Assembly: GCF_006334915.2 (NCBI RefSeq)
Contig: NZ_VDMA02000001.1
Coordinates: forward strand, 434,001-498,000
Origin: Microbispora catharanthi
Lineage (GTDB): Bacteria > Actinomycetota > Actinomycetes > Streptosporangiales > Streptosporangiaceae
Direction: 5' to 3'
DNA: 64,000 bases
Positions 7,678-15,762 of the stretch are shown here, piece after piece; the first letter of the stretch is position 1; each line of letters begins with the position of its first letter. Both the position numbers and the translations under genes were made by a program. Under the pieces are notes generated by a model. The model was not told the origin of the DNA. It worked only from the letters and a program-made list of their open reading frames with translations, and did not search any database.

Positions 7678-8675
7678 CCGGCCGCATCCCACCGATCTCC
7701 CCGACCGCTCATGACGAGAGCTTCGACCTGATCTCGGCCGAAGGATCCGCGTACTTCATCGGCTTCGACACCGCGCTGCGCTCCTGGCGGCGGCTGCTCG
7801 CCCCAGGCGGCCGGCTGGTCGTCACCGAATGCGAATGGAGCGCTGACTCCCCATCCGCCGAAGCCCGCGCGTTCTGGGATCAGGCGTATCCGCTACGCAC
7901 ACGAGAGCACAACATCGCCACGGCGCACGCCGCAGGGTACGCCGTCGCCGCGCTGCATACACTCCCCGACCGCGACTGGTTCGAGGAGTACTACACGCCG
8001 CTGTCACAGCGCGCCCACGCGGCCGACCCGGCCGTACCCGGGATGCGCGAGGCGGTCGCGGCCACCCTGCAAAAGATCACTATGCGCCGCGAGCACGGCG
8101 CGGACTACCAATACACCGGCTATGTCCTGCATCCGCAGAAGGACAAGGAGACGAGCCCGATCATGACCTCTTCCCTCACCACCCGTCCCGAGAGCGCCGG
8201 CGACGTCGCCATCATCCGCGACATCAACCTTGCCGCCTTCCCCACCCCGCTCGAGGCCGACCTCGTCGAGGCGCTGCGGGCCGACCCGCAGGCGTGGCTG
8301 CCCGGCCTGTCCTGGCTGGCCGAGGCCCCCGGCGGCGAGCTCGCCGGATACGCGCTGCTCACCCGCTGCCACGTCGGCGACTCACCCGCCCTCACCTTGG
8401 GCCCGTGCGCCGTCAAGCCCGAACATCAGCAGCGGGGCGCGGGTTCCGCCGCCATCCGCGCCGCTCTGCAAGCCGCCCGTGAGCAGGGCGAGAACCTGGT
8501 GCTCGTGCTCGGCCACGCCGAGTACTACCCGCGCTTCGGCTTCACCCCGGCCTCCGGATTCCGCATCCGCCCGCCGTTCGACGTCGAGGACAAGTACATG
8601 ATGGCGCTCGCCCTCGACCCTGAACGGCCCGTCCCGAGCGGCGTCATCCGCTACCCGGCGGCGTTCGGCGTCTGA
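7674..8675 (+). CDS. fusion of an N-terminally truncated methyltransferase with a GNAT acetyltransferase
   Basis: 333 residues, start ATG 7674 overlapping the rsgA stop. Residues 15-155 match the C-terminal two thirds of a class I methyltransferase (FDLISAEGSAYFIGF, LLAPGGRLVVTE, FWDQAYPLRTREHNIATA, DWFEEYYTPL), but the SAM-binding glycine motif that should precede it is absent. A GNAT domain begins near residue 164 and shows the acetyl-CoA loop QQRGAGSAAI and the YYPRFGF signature. An internal ATG at 8164, with AAGGAG 12 bases upstream, could start the GNAT alone. The methyltransferase part is unlikely to be active. The GNAT resembles the YhbS type; its substrate is unknown. Confidence 0.72.
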   Translation: MTGRIPPISPTAHDESFDLISAEGSAYFIGFDTALRSWRRLLAPGGRLVVTECEWSADSPSAEARAFWDQAYPLRTREHNIATAHAAGYAVAALHTLPDRDWFEEYYTPLSQRAHAADPAVPGMREAVAATLQKITMRREHGADYQYTGYVLHPQKDKETSPIMTSSLTTRPESAGDVAIIRDINLAAFPTPLEADLVEALRADPQAWLPGLSWLAEAPGGELAGYALLTRCHVGDSPALTLGPCAVKPEHQQRGAGSAAIRAALQAAREQGENLVLVLGHAEYYPRFGFTPASGFRIRPPFDVEDKYMMALALDPERPVPSGVIRYPAAFGV

Positions 8676-8699
8676 TCTCCCGCTCCTTTGACTGCGGCG

Positions 8700-8728
8700 A
8701 ACGGCCCTCAGCGCGGCTGGGGGCCGTT
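8700..8728. terminator. 13-bp hairpin terminator
   Basis: Arms 8700-8712 and 8716-8728 pair over 13 bases (one G-T) around the loop GCG. It lies 25 bases after the GNAT stop and before the convergent methyltransferase gene, so it can serve the rsgA operon. Confidence 0.7.
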
Positions 8729-8881
8729 CGACCGTCGCGAAAGTCGATGGTCGTGCACTCCCAGACCCTGCGCGTCTCGGCCTCGGAGGTGCACGCGATG
8801 ATCGAGGGCGCGGTGCGGCACCACCATGAAGGCCGAGGGCAACGCGAGCTCGGTCTCGATGGTTGGCACGTCGAGGGCCTC

Positions 8882-9754
8882 TTAGCGAGGTTTCGGGAGG
8901 TGTGCCGTGGCCAGCCAGCCGCGGCCGGCGGCGGCGCGGGCGGGATCGAACGCGGGTGGAATCGGGCGTTTGCAGGCGGCCGTGGCCTCGGCGATGTCCG
9001 TCACGGCGGGCTGCCAGCCGCGGCGGGTAAGCCAGGCATTGAGGTTCTCGGTGGGGCCGCCGCGCCACAGGTCGACGAGTTCGGCGGAGATGTCCGCGCG
9101 GGCGCTGCGGAGCAGCTCGGAGTCCTTCATGTGATCCAGGGCGAGCATGCTTGCTGGGGCGGAGAGGGTGGTGATCCGGTCGAGGAGCAGGTCGGCGGCT
9201 TCGGGCGGAAGCGCGTACAGGATGCCCTCGGCCAGCCAGGCGGCCGGCCGCTCCGGGTTGAAGCCGGACTCCGTCAGCGCGCGCGGCCAGTCCTGGCGCA
9301 GGTCGGTGGCGACCTCGACGCGGTGGCACGCGGCGGTCGCGCCGCGGTCGTCGAGTACGGCTGCCTTGAATGCGAGCACGTCGGCGAAGTCCAGCTCGAA
9401 GACCTTGGTGCCGGGGGGCCAGGCGAGTCTGAACGCGCGGGCATCCATGCCGCACGCCAGCAGGACCACCTGCTCGCATCCTCGTTCGGCGGCTTCCAGT
9501 AGCGCGCGATCGAGGAACTGGGTGCGGACGGCGACCTGCTCGGCCATGACCTGCAGGAAACGTGCGGTCGCCGGAGAGGCCCCGGCGGCCCAAGGGCTGA
9601 ACGCCGGATCGACGGCCTGGAGGAAGTGCCGTGCGTAGGGGTCGTCGAACAGCCGGTCCGGTCGGCTGCTCTCCTGGGCGCGCAGGAGAGCCACGCCCAA
9701 GGCGGTCGCGCCGATTCCGGACAGGCTTTTGGGGACGGTCGGTTCTTGCGTCAC
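8882..9754 (-). CDS. SAM-dependent methyltransferase of the LCM/TIGR00027 type
   Basis: 290 residues. The N-terminus has SGIGATALGVALLRAQES and RLFDDPYA; then VLLACGMDARAFRLAWP (SAM-binding), FELDFADVLAFKAAVL, and AAWLAEGILYALPPEAAD. These are diagnostic of the large actinobacterial family related to leucine carboxyl methyltransferase. It lies 34 bases downstream of the FAD monooxygenase and in the same direction, so the two are probably co-transcribed; a hydroxylation followed by O-methylation of one substrate is a reasonable guess. ATG 9754 has a purine-rich AAGAGGAG site about 11 bases upstream. Confidence 0.88.
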   Translation of the reverse strand: MTQEPTVPKSLSGIGATALGVALLRAQESSRPDRLFDDPYARHFLQAVDPAFSPWAAGASPATARFLQVMAEQVAVRTQFLDRALLEAAERGCEQVVLLACGMDARAFRLAWPPGTKVFELDFADVLAFKAAVLDDRGATAACHRVEVATDLRQDWPRALTESGFNPERPAAWLAEGILYALPPEAADLLLDRITTLSAPASMLALDHMKDSELLRSARADISAELVDLWRGGPTENLNAWLTRRGWQPAVTDIAEATAACKRPIPPAFDPARAAAGRGWLATAHLPKPR

Positions 9755-9788
9755 GGGGTTGTCCAGCTCCTCTTCTTGACAGGTGGTG

Positions 9789-11414
9789 TCACGGGCGGGC
9801 GCCCAGGGCGCGGAAGTAGTCGCTCACGGGTGCGAAGTCGACGCTGTCGCCGCGGAAGCCGACGTACTTGTCCGGGCGGATCAGGTACAGGCTGGGGCGG
9901 CGCACGCCGTAGCGGTTGTGCGCCTCGCTGCGCAGGTCGGCGAAGACTCCGTCCATGGGCTCGTGCGGCAGGTGGCCGCGGGTGATGACATGGACCTCGC
10001 CGTGCCCGGCCATCGCCTCGTGTGCGGAGACACGCCAGGCGGCCAGGGTGGCGGAGTCCGTCGTGTCCGCCGCGAACAGGACGAGGTGGTGGCCCGGCGT
10101 CCGGAGGATGTGACGGAGCGCCACCGGCCCCTCACGGTTCTCAACGTAGACGTCCCGCACCAGCTCGCCGGCTTCCGGTCCGGTACAGGCGATGTCACTC
10201 CACGCCCTGGCCTGCGACTCGTGCCAGCGTTCGAAGACGAGGTCACTGTCGCGATAGTGGACGAGGTGTTCGCCGAAGGCGTTCGACAGCCGCTGCTGCA
10301 CGGGATTGAGCCGGCCGAACAGGCGCAGCGCGTGCCGCCTGGCTCTGCGGGCGACCAGCGTGCTGCCGGTGGCGGCCTTCGTGGTGGCCGAGGTCGCGTC
10401 GACCACGGCCTTGACCACGGGCCAGCGTTCGGCCTCGTAGCTGTCCAGGAGGGACTCCTCGGCGCGCCCGGTGACGACGAGCGCGAGTTTCCAGCCCAGG
10501 TTGTAGGCGTCCTGCATGCCGGTGTTCATGCCCTGGCCGCCCACCGGGCTGTGGCTGTGCGCGGCGTCGCCGGCCAGGAGGATCCGGCCCTGGCGAAGCC
10601 GGTCGGCCAGGCTCTCGCGGGCCACGAACGACGAACTCCACTGCAGATCGCGTACGCGAGAGTCCAGGGGTGTGCGTTCGGCGACGTAGGCGGCGAAGTC
10701 GTCCAGCCCTGGGGTCTGCGGCGGCTGGTCGTCCGGCGTGCTGGCCAGGATGCGCCAGTAGCCCCCGATCATGGGGAAGACGGCCACGAGGCCGGACTTG
10801 CCGAAGTAGACATGGAAGCGGTCCCGCGTGAGCGGCCAGTCCACGGCGACGTCGCCCAGGATGAACCCCCGCTTCAGGTCGGCTCTCTCCCGGGTGATGC
10901 CCGCCGTCTCACGCACGGCGCTGTGGGCGCCGTCAGCGCCGATCAGCCACCCGGTTTCGCATCGTTCGCCGCGACCGTCCTCGTGGCCGAGTTCCACGCT
11001 GACGCCGTGCTCGCCGGCCTGCTGCCCGACCAGGCGGGTGCCCCATTCGATGACGACTCCGAGTTCCTCGGCGCGCTCGCGCAGCAGCGCGACCGTCTGC
11101 CATTGCGGGATGCACAGGTCCAGCGGGAACGGGGAGTCCACGGCCGTCACGTCCATCTCGGCCAGGGCCGTCGTGCCCTGGTAGAAGTTCAGCGTGTGCA
11201 GCGGGACGCCTCGTTCGATGGCGGCTTGGGCCAGCCCGAGATCGTCCAGCATCTCCAGCGATCTCGCCACGATCGACACCGCCCGGCTTTCCCGGTGGTC
11301 CGCGCGCCCAGCGTCGATGATGCGCGGGATCACTCCCCGCCGTGCCAGGTCGATGGCCAGGACCAGGCCGGTCGGCCCCGCGCCGACGATGAGAACGTCC
11401 GCTTTCGTAGTCAT
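9789..11414 (-). CDS. class A FAD-dependent aromatic monooxygenase (PheA/TfdB type)
   Basis: 541 residues, ATG 11414 with AAGAAGGTGAG upstream. It shows the FAD Rossmann motif VGAGPTGLVLA at residues 8-18, the NADPH/FAD motif GADGAHSAVR near 155, and GDAAHSHSPVGGQGMNTGMQ near 285 (FAD ribityl contact). A thioredoxin-like C-terminal domain follows. Such enzymes hydroxylate phenols, polyketides or rifamycin-like drugs. The perfect palindrome at 11429-11446 just ahead of the start matches sites in front of the neighbouring TetR and DoxX genes, so the TetR gene upstream probably represses it. Confidence 0.92.
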   Translation of the reverse strand: MTTKADVLIVGAGPTGLVLAIDLARRGVIPRIIDAGRADHRESRAVSIVARSLEMLDDLGLAQAAIERGVPLHTLNFYQGTTALAEMDVTAVDSPFPLDLCIPQWQTVALLRERAEELGVVIEWGTRLVGQQAGEHGVSVELGHEDGRGERCETGWLIGADGAHSAVRETAGITRERADLKRGFILGDVAVDWPLTRDRFHVYFGKSGLVAVFPMIGGYWRILASTPDDQPPQTPGLDDFAAYVAERTPLDSRVRDLQWSSSFVARESLADRLRQGRILLAGDAAHSHSPVGGQGMNTGMQDAYNLGWKLALVVTGRAEESLLDSYEAERWPVVKAVVDATSATTKAATGSTLVARRARRHALRLFGRLNPVQQRLSNAFGEHLVHYRDSDLVFERWHESQARAWSDIACTGPEAGELVRDVYVENREGPVALRHILRTPGHHLVLFAADTTDSATLAAWRVSAHEAMAGHGEVHVITRGHLPHEPMDGVFADLRSEAHNRYGVRRPSLYLIRPDKYVGFRGDSVDFAPVSDYFRALGARP

Positions 11415-11428
11415 GAACTCACCTTCTT

Positions 11429-11446
11429 AGAACGAATGATCGTTCT
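11429..11446. promoter_or_regulatory. TetR operator in front of the monooxygenase gene
   Basis: AGAACGAATGATCGTTCT: 7-base arms AGAACGA/TCGTTCT around a 4-base centre, a perfect palindrome ending 14 bases upstream of the monooxygenase ATG. Two more copies occur at 12116-12133 and 12160-12177. Confidence 0.75.
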
Positions 11447-11493
11447 TTTTAGAAGAGCATGAACCTCCGATCTTCGTCAAGAGCGCACGATCT

Positions 11494-12102
11494 CTACCGG
11501 GCGGCTTGCGCGGGCGCCGACATCAGGGCTCGCATGCCGTTCCTGAAGGACGCCGAATCCGCGTGACCGTATACCGCGCGGCGCACCAGGAACCCGTCGA
11601 CCAGCGCCATCAGGACATCGGCCACGTGCTCGGCGGGAACGTCGGCGGGCAGCAGGCCGCGCTGCTGATGCCGCGCCACGAGCCCGCCGACCACGCCGCG
11701 AGCCTCTGCCATGACCTCCTTCAGCGCCGTGCACAGCGACGGCGATCGCAACGCCTCCGACCAGACCTGGACCAGCAACTGAGCCGACTCCTGCGAGCCG
11801 GACAGCGGTGGGCGCTCAACAGCCAGTACGAGATCGACGATGTTGTCCAAATCTGGCGGCCGCGCGTCGTCGTCCGCCTCGAACGCCGACGCGACCTCGG
11901 CCAGAGCCTCGGCGGCGGTCGCCGCGATGATGTCGTCCTTGCTCTTGAAATAGCGGTAGACGGCCCCGGCCGACAACTCGGCCTCGGCCAGCACGTCCTG
12001 CATGGACGTTGCATGGAAGCCGTTGCGGATGAAGCAGCGCCGAGCGGCGTCCAGGATCTGGCGGCGACGGGCTTCGAGGTGCTCCTTGGGCATGCGTGCC
12101 AT
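11494..12102 (-). CDS. TetR/AcrR-family repressor of the monooxygenase/DoxX locus
   Basis: 202 residues from ATG 12102. The helix-turn-helix ARRCFIRNGFHATSMQDVLAEAELSAGAVYRYFKSK lies in the first 60 residues; the helical ligand domain follows. A longer frame to 12207 exists. However, TTGTCA, a 17-base spacer and TACGTT (12110-12115) place a transcript start close to 12102, so a leaderless start there fits best. Its own promoter spacer contains an operator copy, suggesting autorepression. Ligand unknown, probably a substrate of the monooxygenase. Confidence 0.9.
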   Translation of the reverse strand: MARMPKEHLEARRRQILDAARRCFIRNGFHATSMQDVLAEAELSAGAVYRYFKSKDDIIAATAAEALAEVASAFEADDDARPPDLDNIVDLVLAVERPPLSGSQESAQLLVQVWSEALRSPSLCTALKEVMAEARGVVGGLVARHQQRGLLPADVPAEHVADVLMALVDGFLVRRAVYGHADSASFRNGMRALMSAPAQAAR

Positions 12103-12109
12103 GGGATCA

Positions 12110-12177
12110 CAACGTAGAACGAACATTCGCCCTTGACAACTTTCCCGGCCCTCTCTTAGAAAAAGAATGTTCGTTCT
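12110..12177. promoter_or_regulatory. overlapping divergent promoters with two TetR operators
   Basis: Rightward: TTGACA 12133-12138, 18-base spacer, TAGAAA 12157-12162. Leftward: TTGTCA (complement of 12134-12139), 17-base spacer, TACGTT (complement of 12110-12115). The -35 boxes overlap. Operator copies AGAACGA-ACAT-TCGCCCT (12116-12133) and AAAAAGA-ATGT-TCGTTCT (12160-12177) share the 7-4-7 layout of the 11429 site. One lies within the leftward spacer, the other over the rightward start point. Confidence 0.75.
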
Positions 12178-12200
12178 CTTTCTGTGAAGGGCCGTATGCC

Positions 12201-12569
12201 ATGTCATTTGCCGCCAACGCGCTGAGCACTCTGGCCGCTCTCGTCTTCCTCCTCGCCGGCGCCCAGAAGGTCCTGTTACGGGATCCCGTGACGGCCAACC
12301 TGCTCAGGCTCGGCGTCGGCTCGACGATGACCCGCTTGATCGGCACCCTGGAGATCGCCGGCGCGCTCGGGCTCGCGGCCGGCCTCTGGTTCAAGCCGCT
12401 CGCCGTCGCGGCCGCGGCCGGTCTCACGCTGCTGTTGATCGGCGCAGTGGGATTCCATCTCCGTGCCCGCGACTTCGCGCACCGGCGCCACCGCTCCCAC
12501 GCCGCGGCGCCCGTGGTGCTGGCCGTGGTCACCGGAACGACGATGGCCTTGTTGCTCGCGATTTCCTGA
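12201..12569 (+). CDS. DoxX-like small membrane protein
   Basis: 122 residues from ATG 12201 with AAGGG 9 bases upstream. It has four hydrophobic helices and the DoxX-type opening LAALVFLLAGAQKVL, followed by a GTLEIAGALGLAAGL helix. DoxX-family proteins sit in the membrane and are linked to redox or quinone chemistry in several bacteria. Divergent from the TetR gene and carrying the same operator, it is probably induced with the FAD monooxygenase. Confidence 0.8.
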   Translation: MSFAANALSTLAALVFLLAGAQKVLLRDPVTANLLRLGVGSTMTRLIGTLEIAGALGLAAGLWFKPLAVAAAAGLTLLLIGAVGFHLRARDFAHRRHRSHAAAPVVLAVVTGTTMALLLAIS

Positions 12570-12598
12570 GCGAAGAGCGTGCCGGCAGGGCGCCGGGC

Positions 12599-13537
12599 TC
12601 AGCGGCTCATCGTGGTCTCCCGCTCCATGCGCGACAGCTTTTCGGGGTTGCGTACGGCGTAGAGCCCGGTGATGAGGCCGTCGTCGATGCGCACCGTGAT
12701 GACGGTGTCGATGTCGCCGTCGAGCCGGACGATCAGGGCGGGGTGGCCGTTGACGTGTGCCGGTTGCAGCGACGCCGCGGGGGTGATCCTGCTCAGCACG
12801 TGGGCCACCTTGCCGGCCCCCACGACGGGCGCCGACGCGGCCTGCTTGAGTCCGCCGCCGTCTGTCAGGAGGACGACGTCGGGGGCGAGGATGTCGAGCA
12901 GGCGTTGCAGGTCGCCGGTCTCAACCGCTCGCTGGAAGGCCTGAAGCGCGGCTCGGGTCTCGTTCGGGGAGACGACGTCGCGGGGCCGGCGGGCGGCGAC
13001 GTGTGCGCGTGCGCGGTGGGCGATCTGGCGGACCGCGGCCTGGCTCTTGCCGACGGCATCGGCGATCTCGTCGTAGTCCAGGTCGAAGACCTCGCGCAGC
13101 ACGAACACCGCCCGCTCGGTCGGCGACAGCGTCTCCAGCACCAGCAGCATCGCCATCGAGACGCTGTCGGCCAGCTCCACGTCCTCGGCCACATCCGGCG
13201 CCGTCAGCAATGGCTCGGGCAACCACGGCCCGATGTAGGACTCCCTGCGCCGGCCGAGCGTACGCAAGCGTTTCAAGGCCTGGCGGGTGGCGATCCGCAC
13301 CAGGTAGGCACGCTGATCCCGCACCGCGCCGAGATCGACACTCGCCCATCGCAGCCAGGTTTCCTGCAGCACGTCCTCGGCGTCGGCGGCCGAACCGAGC
13401 ATCTCGTAGGCGACGGTGAACAGCAGGTTGCGGTGGGCGACGAACGCCTCGGTGGCCGGGTCCATGGCGGAGTCCATGCGGCTGTCACGAGCGAGGGGCC
13501 CTGCTGTGTCCGCCGGTCGCTCGCCGCGCTCGCTCAT
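12599..13537 (-). CDS. ECF sigma factor with C-terminal SnoaL-like domain (SigJ/ECF41 group)
   Basis: 312 residues from ATG 13537 with ACAGGAA upstream; the upstream extension to 13630 lacks a start signal. Sigma region 2 (LLFTVAYEMLGSAADAEDVLQETWLRW) and region 4 (LSPTERAVFVLREVFDLDYDEIADAVGKS) are followed by about 110 residues of SnoaL-like fold. A WLPEPLL linker and a terminal NPEKL motif are hallmarks of ECF41, where the C-terminal domain replaces an anti-sigma factor. The divergent CMD gene is the usual ECF41 partner. TGTGACA/TGTCACA repeats lie between the two genes, but I could not fit a canonical -10 to them. Confidence 0.9.
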   Translation of the reverse strand: MSERGERPADTAGPLARDSRMDSAMDPATEAFVAHRNLLFTVAYEMLGSAADAEDVLQETWLRWASVDLGAVRDQRAYLVRIATRQALKRLRTLGRRRESYIGPWLPEPLLTAPDVAEDVELADSVSMAMLLVLETLSPTERAVFVLREVFDLDYDEIADAVGKSQAAVRQIAHRARAHVAARRPRDVVSPNETRAALQAFQRAVETGDLQRLLDILAPDVVLLTDGGGLKQAASAPVVGAGKVAHVLSRITPAASLQPAHVNGHPALIVRLDGDIDTVITVRIDDGLITGLYAVRNPEKLSRMERETTMSR

Positions 13538-13734
13538 CGCTGGTTCCTGTCTGTTGGTTCTCGACTGTGCCATGCATAAGAGGCCGGGCATCACCGCTGT
13601 GTGACAGCCGTGTCCGGTGACACACGTCACAGGGCCGCGTTGTCACAGGGATCCGGTCGCCGGGATCTCTTGCTCGTCAGGACGCCGCGCCGACGATCGG
13701 CGCGGTACGCCACGTCGCGAGTGAGGACCACGTC

Positions 13735-14220
13735 ATGGAACCCCGTATCGACCTGATGGCCAACGAGCTCGGCGCCAAAATCGCCAAGCGGATCTACAAC
13801 GTCGCCCTGGCGATCCAGCAGTCGCCACTCCCCCAGGCCACTCAGGACCTGGTGATGCTGCGCGCCAGCCAGATCAACGGCTGCGGTTTCTGCATCGACT
13901 ACCACACCAAGGACGCCACGGCGGCCGGGGAGAGCGCGGTCCGGCTCCACCTGGTCGCCGCCTGGCGCGAGTCCACCGTGTTCACCGAGGCCGAGCAGGC
14001 CGCGCTGGCGCTCACCGAGGAGGGCACCCGGATCGCCGACGCGCACCACGGCGTGTCCGACCAGACCTGGGACCGGGTGCGCAAGCACTACGACGACGAC
14101 CAGATCGTCGCGCTGGTGTCCCTGATCGCCATGATCAATGCCAACAACCGGCTCAACGTGATCGTGCGCAACCCGGGCGGCTCCTATGAACCTGGCATGT
14201 TCGCCGGCATGGCGAGCTGA
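13735..14220 (+). CDS. carboxymuconolactone-decarboxylase/AhpD-like protein
   Basis: 161 residues from ATG 13735. The core MLRASQINGCGFCIDYHTKDA carries the CxxC pair and downstream His of AhpD-like proteins, which reduce peroxides or act as thiol-based decarboxylase relatives. It is divergent from the ECF41-like sigma gene, the normal target arrangement. A broken oxidoreductase gene follows at 14231. Family members are trimers or hexamers in the cytosol. Confidence 0.9.
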   Translation: MEPRIDLMANELGAKIAKRIYNVALAIQQSPLPQATQDLVMLRASQINGCGFCIDYHTKDATAAGESAVRLHLVAAWRESTVFTEAEQAALALTEEGTRIADAHHGVSDQTWDRVRKHYDDDQIVALVSLIAMINANNRLNVIVRNPGGSYEPGMFAGMAS

Positions 14221-14230
14221 AAGGAACGTC

Positions 14231-14368
14231 ATGGTGGAAACCCTTCGCCGTGACTTCGGTGGCGACGTCATCGACCCGGGAGCGGCGAAGGGCACCGGCC
14301 TCGGGGAACACACTCCTTGGCCTTTCATCCGCCCCAGTTGGCGGTGGTGGATGCAACATCCGGCGTGA
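14231..14368 (+). pseudogene. remnant of a FAD-linked oxidoreductase (BBE type), N-terminal fragment only
   Basis: ATG 14231 with AAAGGAACGTC upstream opens a 45-residue frame. Its first 16 residues, VETLRRDFGGDVIDPG, look like the start of FAD-binding BBE-type oxidases, after which the match stops. ECF41 loci often hold a CMD gene plus an oxidoreductase, so this is probably the second target gene, truncated by deletion. It may still be translated as a short peptide. Confidence 0.5.
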
Positions 14369-14479
14369 TCACCCGGATGCGCCTGCTAGGGCGAGATGGG
14401 ATGAACGCGTACGATCTGGCCTTACCACTCTGCGATAAGGGCATAGTGCAATAAGTCGTTACATGGGAGACGCCAGCGC

Positions 14480-15592
14480 ATGAACAGGCCACCGTCGCCA
14501 CCTGGAGCGGAGCGGGCTGACGGATCGTTCGTCCAGATCGGCGCTCTCGTTCCGCTGACTCGGCCTGGTTGGGTCGAGGCAGGCAGGCACTTGCTCGCTG
14601 GACTCGAGTTGGCCGTTCGCGAAGTCAACGACGCCGGCGGGATCGTCGGACGACCACTCGAGCTGGTGGTGCGAGACACCGCGGCTGATCCGCACAGGGC
14701 CGCGGCGGCCGTGGATGAATTGGCGCGCCTGGGCGTGGCTGCCCTGGCGGGGGAATATCACAGCGTCGTCGCCCGTGCCGCTGCCGCCAGGGCCGACGCC
14801 CTCGGCCTGCCGTTCCTCTGCTCGTCGGCGGTTCTCGACGCGCTCACAGAACAGCCGACGGAATGGGTCGCGCGCCTCGCCCCGGCGCAGTCCCACGGCT
14901 GGCGGATCTACGCGGACTTCCTCCTCCGCGCGGGCCACAGGCGCATCGTCGTAGCAGCCGAGCCGAGTGTCTATTGGGCGGCTGGGGCCCGCATCCTGCG
15001 GGATTACCTCGCTCCACGCGGCGGTACCGTCATCGAACTCGACGTGCGCGGGCGCACCCCCACGGCCGTGTGCGACGAACTCGTCGACAGTCGCGCGACA
15101 GCCCTCCTTCTTCTGGTCGGCCATCCGGAGCCGGCAGTGCCGATCGTCAAGTCTGTCCGCAGCGACCAGCGCCTCGCAGAGATCACGATCGGTGCTCCGG
15201 CCGGGCAACCGGAGTTCGCCGAATGGGCGATGTTGCTGGGCGACGACGGCGCCGCGATCCCGTTCTTGCGCTATCTGCCCGAGCGCCTCAGCCCACTCGG
15301 TACACGAGTCGAGACGGCCCTCCGCGAGCGGCTGGCCGAAGCGCCCTCCTTCGTCGCCTTCGAGGGGTACGACGCGGTCGCCGTCCTCGCCGATGTGCTG
15401 CGTTCCCACGGCGTGGACCGCGCGCGCACCGCCGGATCCTGGCCGCGCGTCGCGGTCGAAGGCACCCGGGGGCAGATCCGGTTCTCCCGCACGCCAGGTG
15501 TCAGCGTGTGGCAATGGGCGTGGACGCCGATCCAGGTCGTTGATCGAGACCCGGCGGAACCCGGTCGCTTTCGGATCCTTCACGCCGGCTGA
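14480..15592 (+). CDS. branched-chain-amino-acid-type periplasmic binding protein without signal peptide
   Basis: 370 residues from ATG 14480 (GGGAGA 9 bases upstream). The sequence IGALVPLTRPGWVEAGRHL, then GLELAVREVNDAGGI, then GRPLELVVRDTAADP is the first lobe of a LivJ/Peripla_BP_6 protein; the second lobe and a GYDAVAVLADVL hinge segment follow. No signal peptide or lipobox precedes it and no permease or ATPase gene is near. A cytosolic ligand sensor is more likely than a transporter subunit. No DNA-binding domain is attached. Confidence 0.8.
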   Translation: MNRPPSPPGAERADGSFVQIGALVPLTRPGWVEAGRHLLAGLELAVREVNDAGGIVGRPLELVVRDTAADPHRAAAAVDELARLGVAALAGEYHSVVARAAAARADALGLPFLCSSAVLDALTEQPTEWVARLAPAQSHGWRIYADFLLRAGHRRIVVAAEPSVYWAAGARILRDYLAPRGGTVIELDVRGRTPTAVCDELVDSRATALLLLVGHPEPAVPIVKSVRSDQRLAEITIGAPAGQPEFAEWAMLLGDDGAAIPFLRYLPERLSPLGTRVETALRERLAEAPSFVAFEGYDAVAVLADVLRSHGVDRARTAGSWPRVAVEGTRGQIRFSRTPGVSVWQWAWTPIQVVDRDPAEPGRFRILHAG

Positions 15593-15762
15593 GAGAGCAC
15601 AGCGGGGCGTCACTACGGTCGGCCCGATATCGCCTATGTTCCGTTCGATGACGACGGCCTGTGTAGGGCTTGCGGACAGGCTGGGCCGTTCGAGGCGCCC
15701 GGCCAGTTCGGACGGTTGGCGTCGTCCCTGAACCGGGCGCGGAGCGTCCGGGCCTCGCGTGG

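Noticed and set aside
9783..11462. Plus-strand 559-codon frame
   Set aside because: Antisense shadow of the FAD monooxygenase with its GAGPTGL and GDAAHS motifs.
13590..13735. TGTCACA-like repeats as an ECF41 promoter
   Set aside because: The repeats are real, but no CGTC-type -10 stands at the expected distance on either strand, so I did not annotate a promoter.
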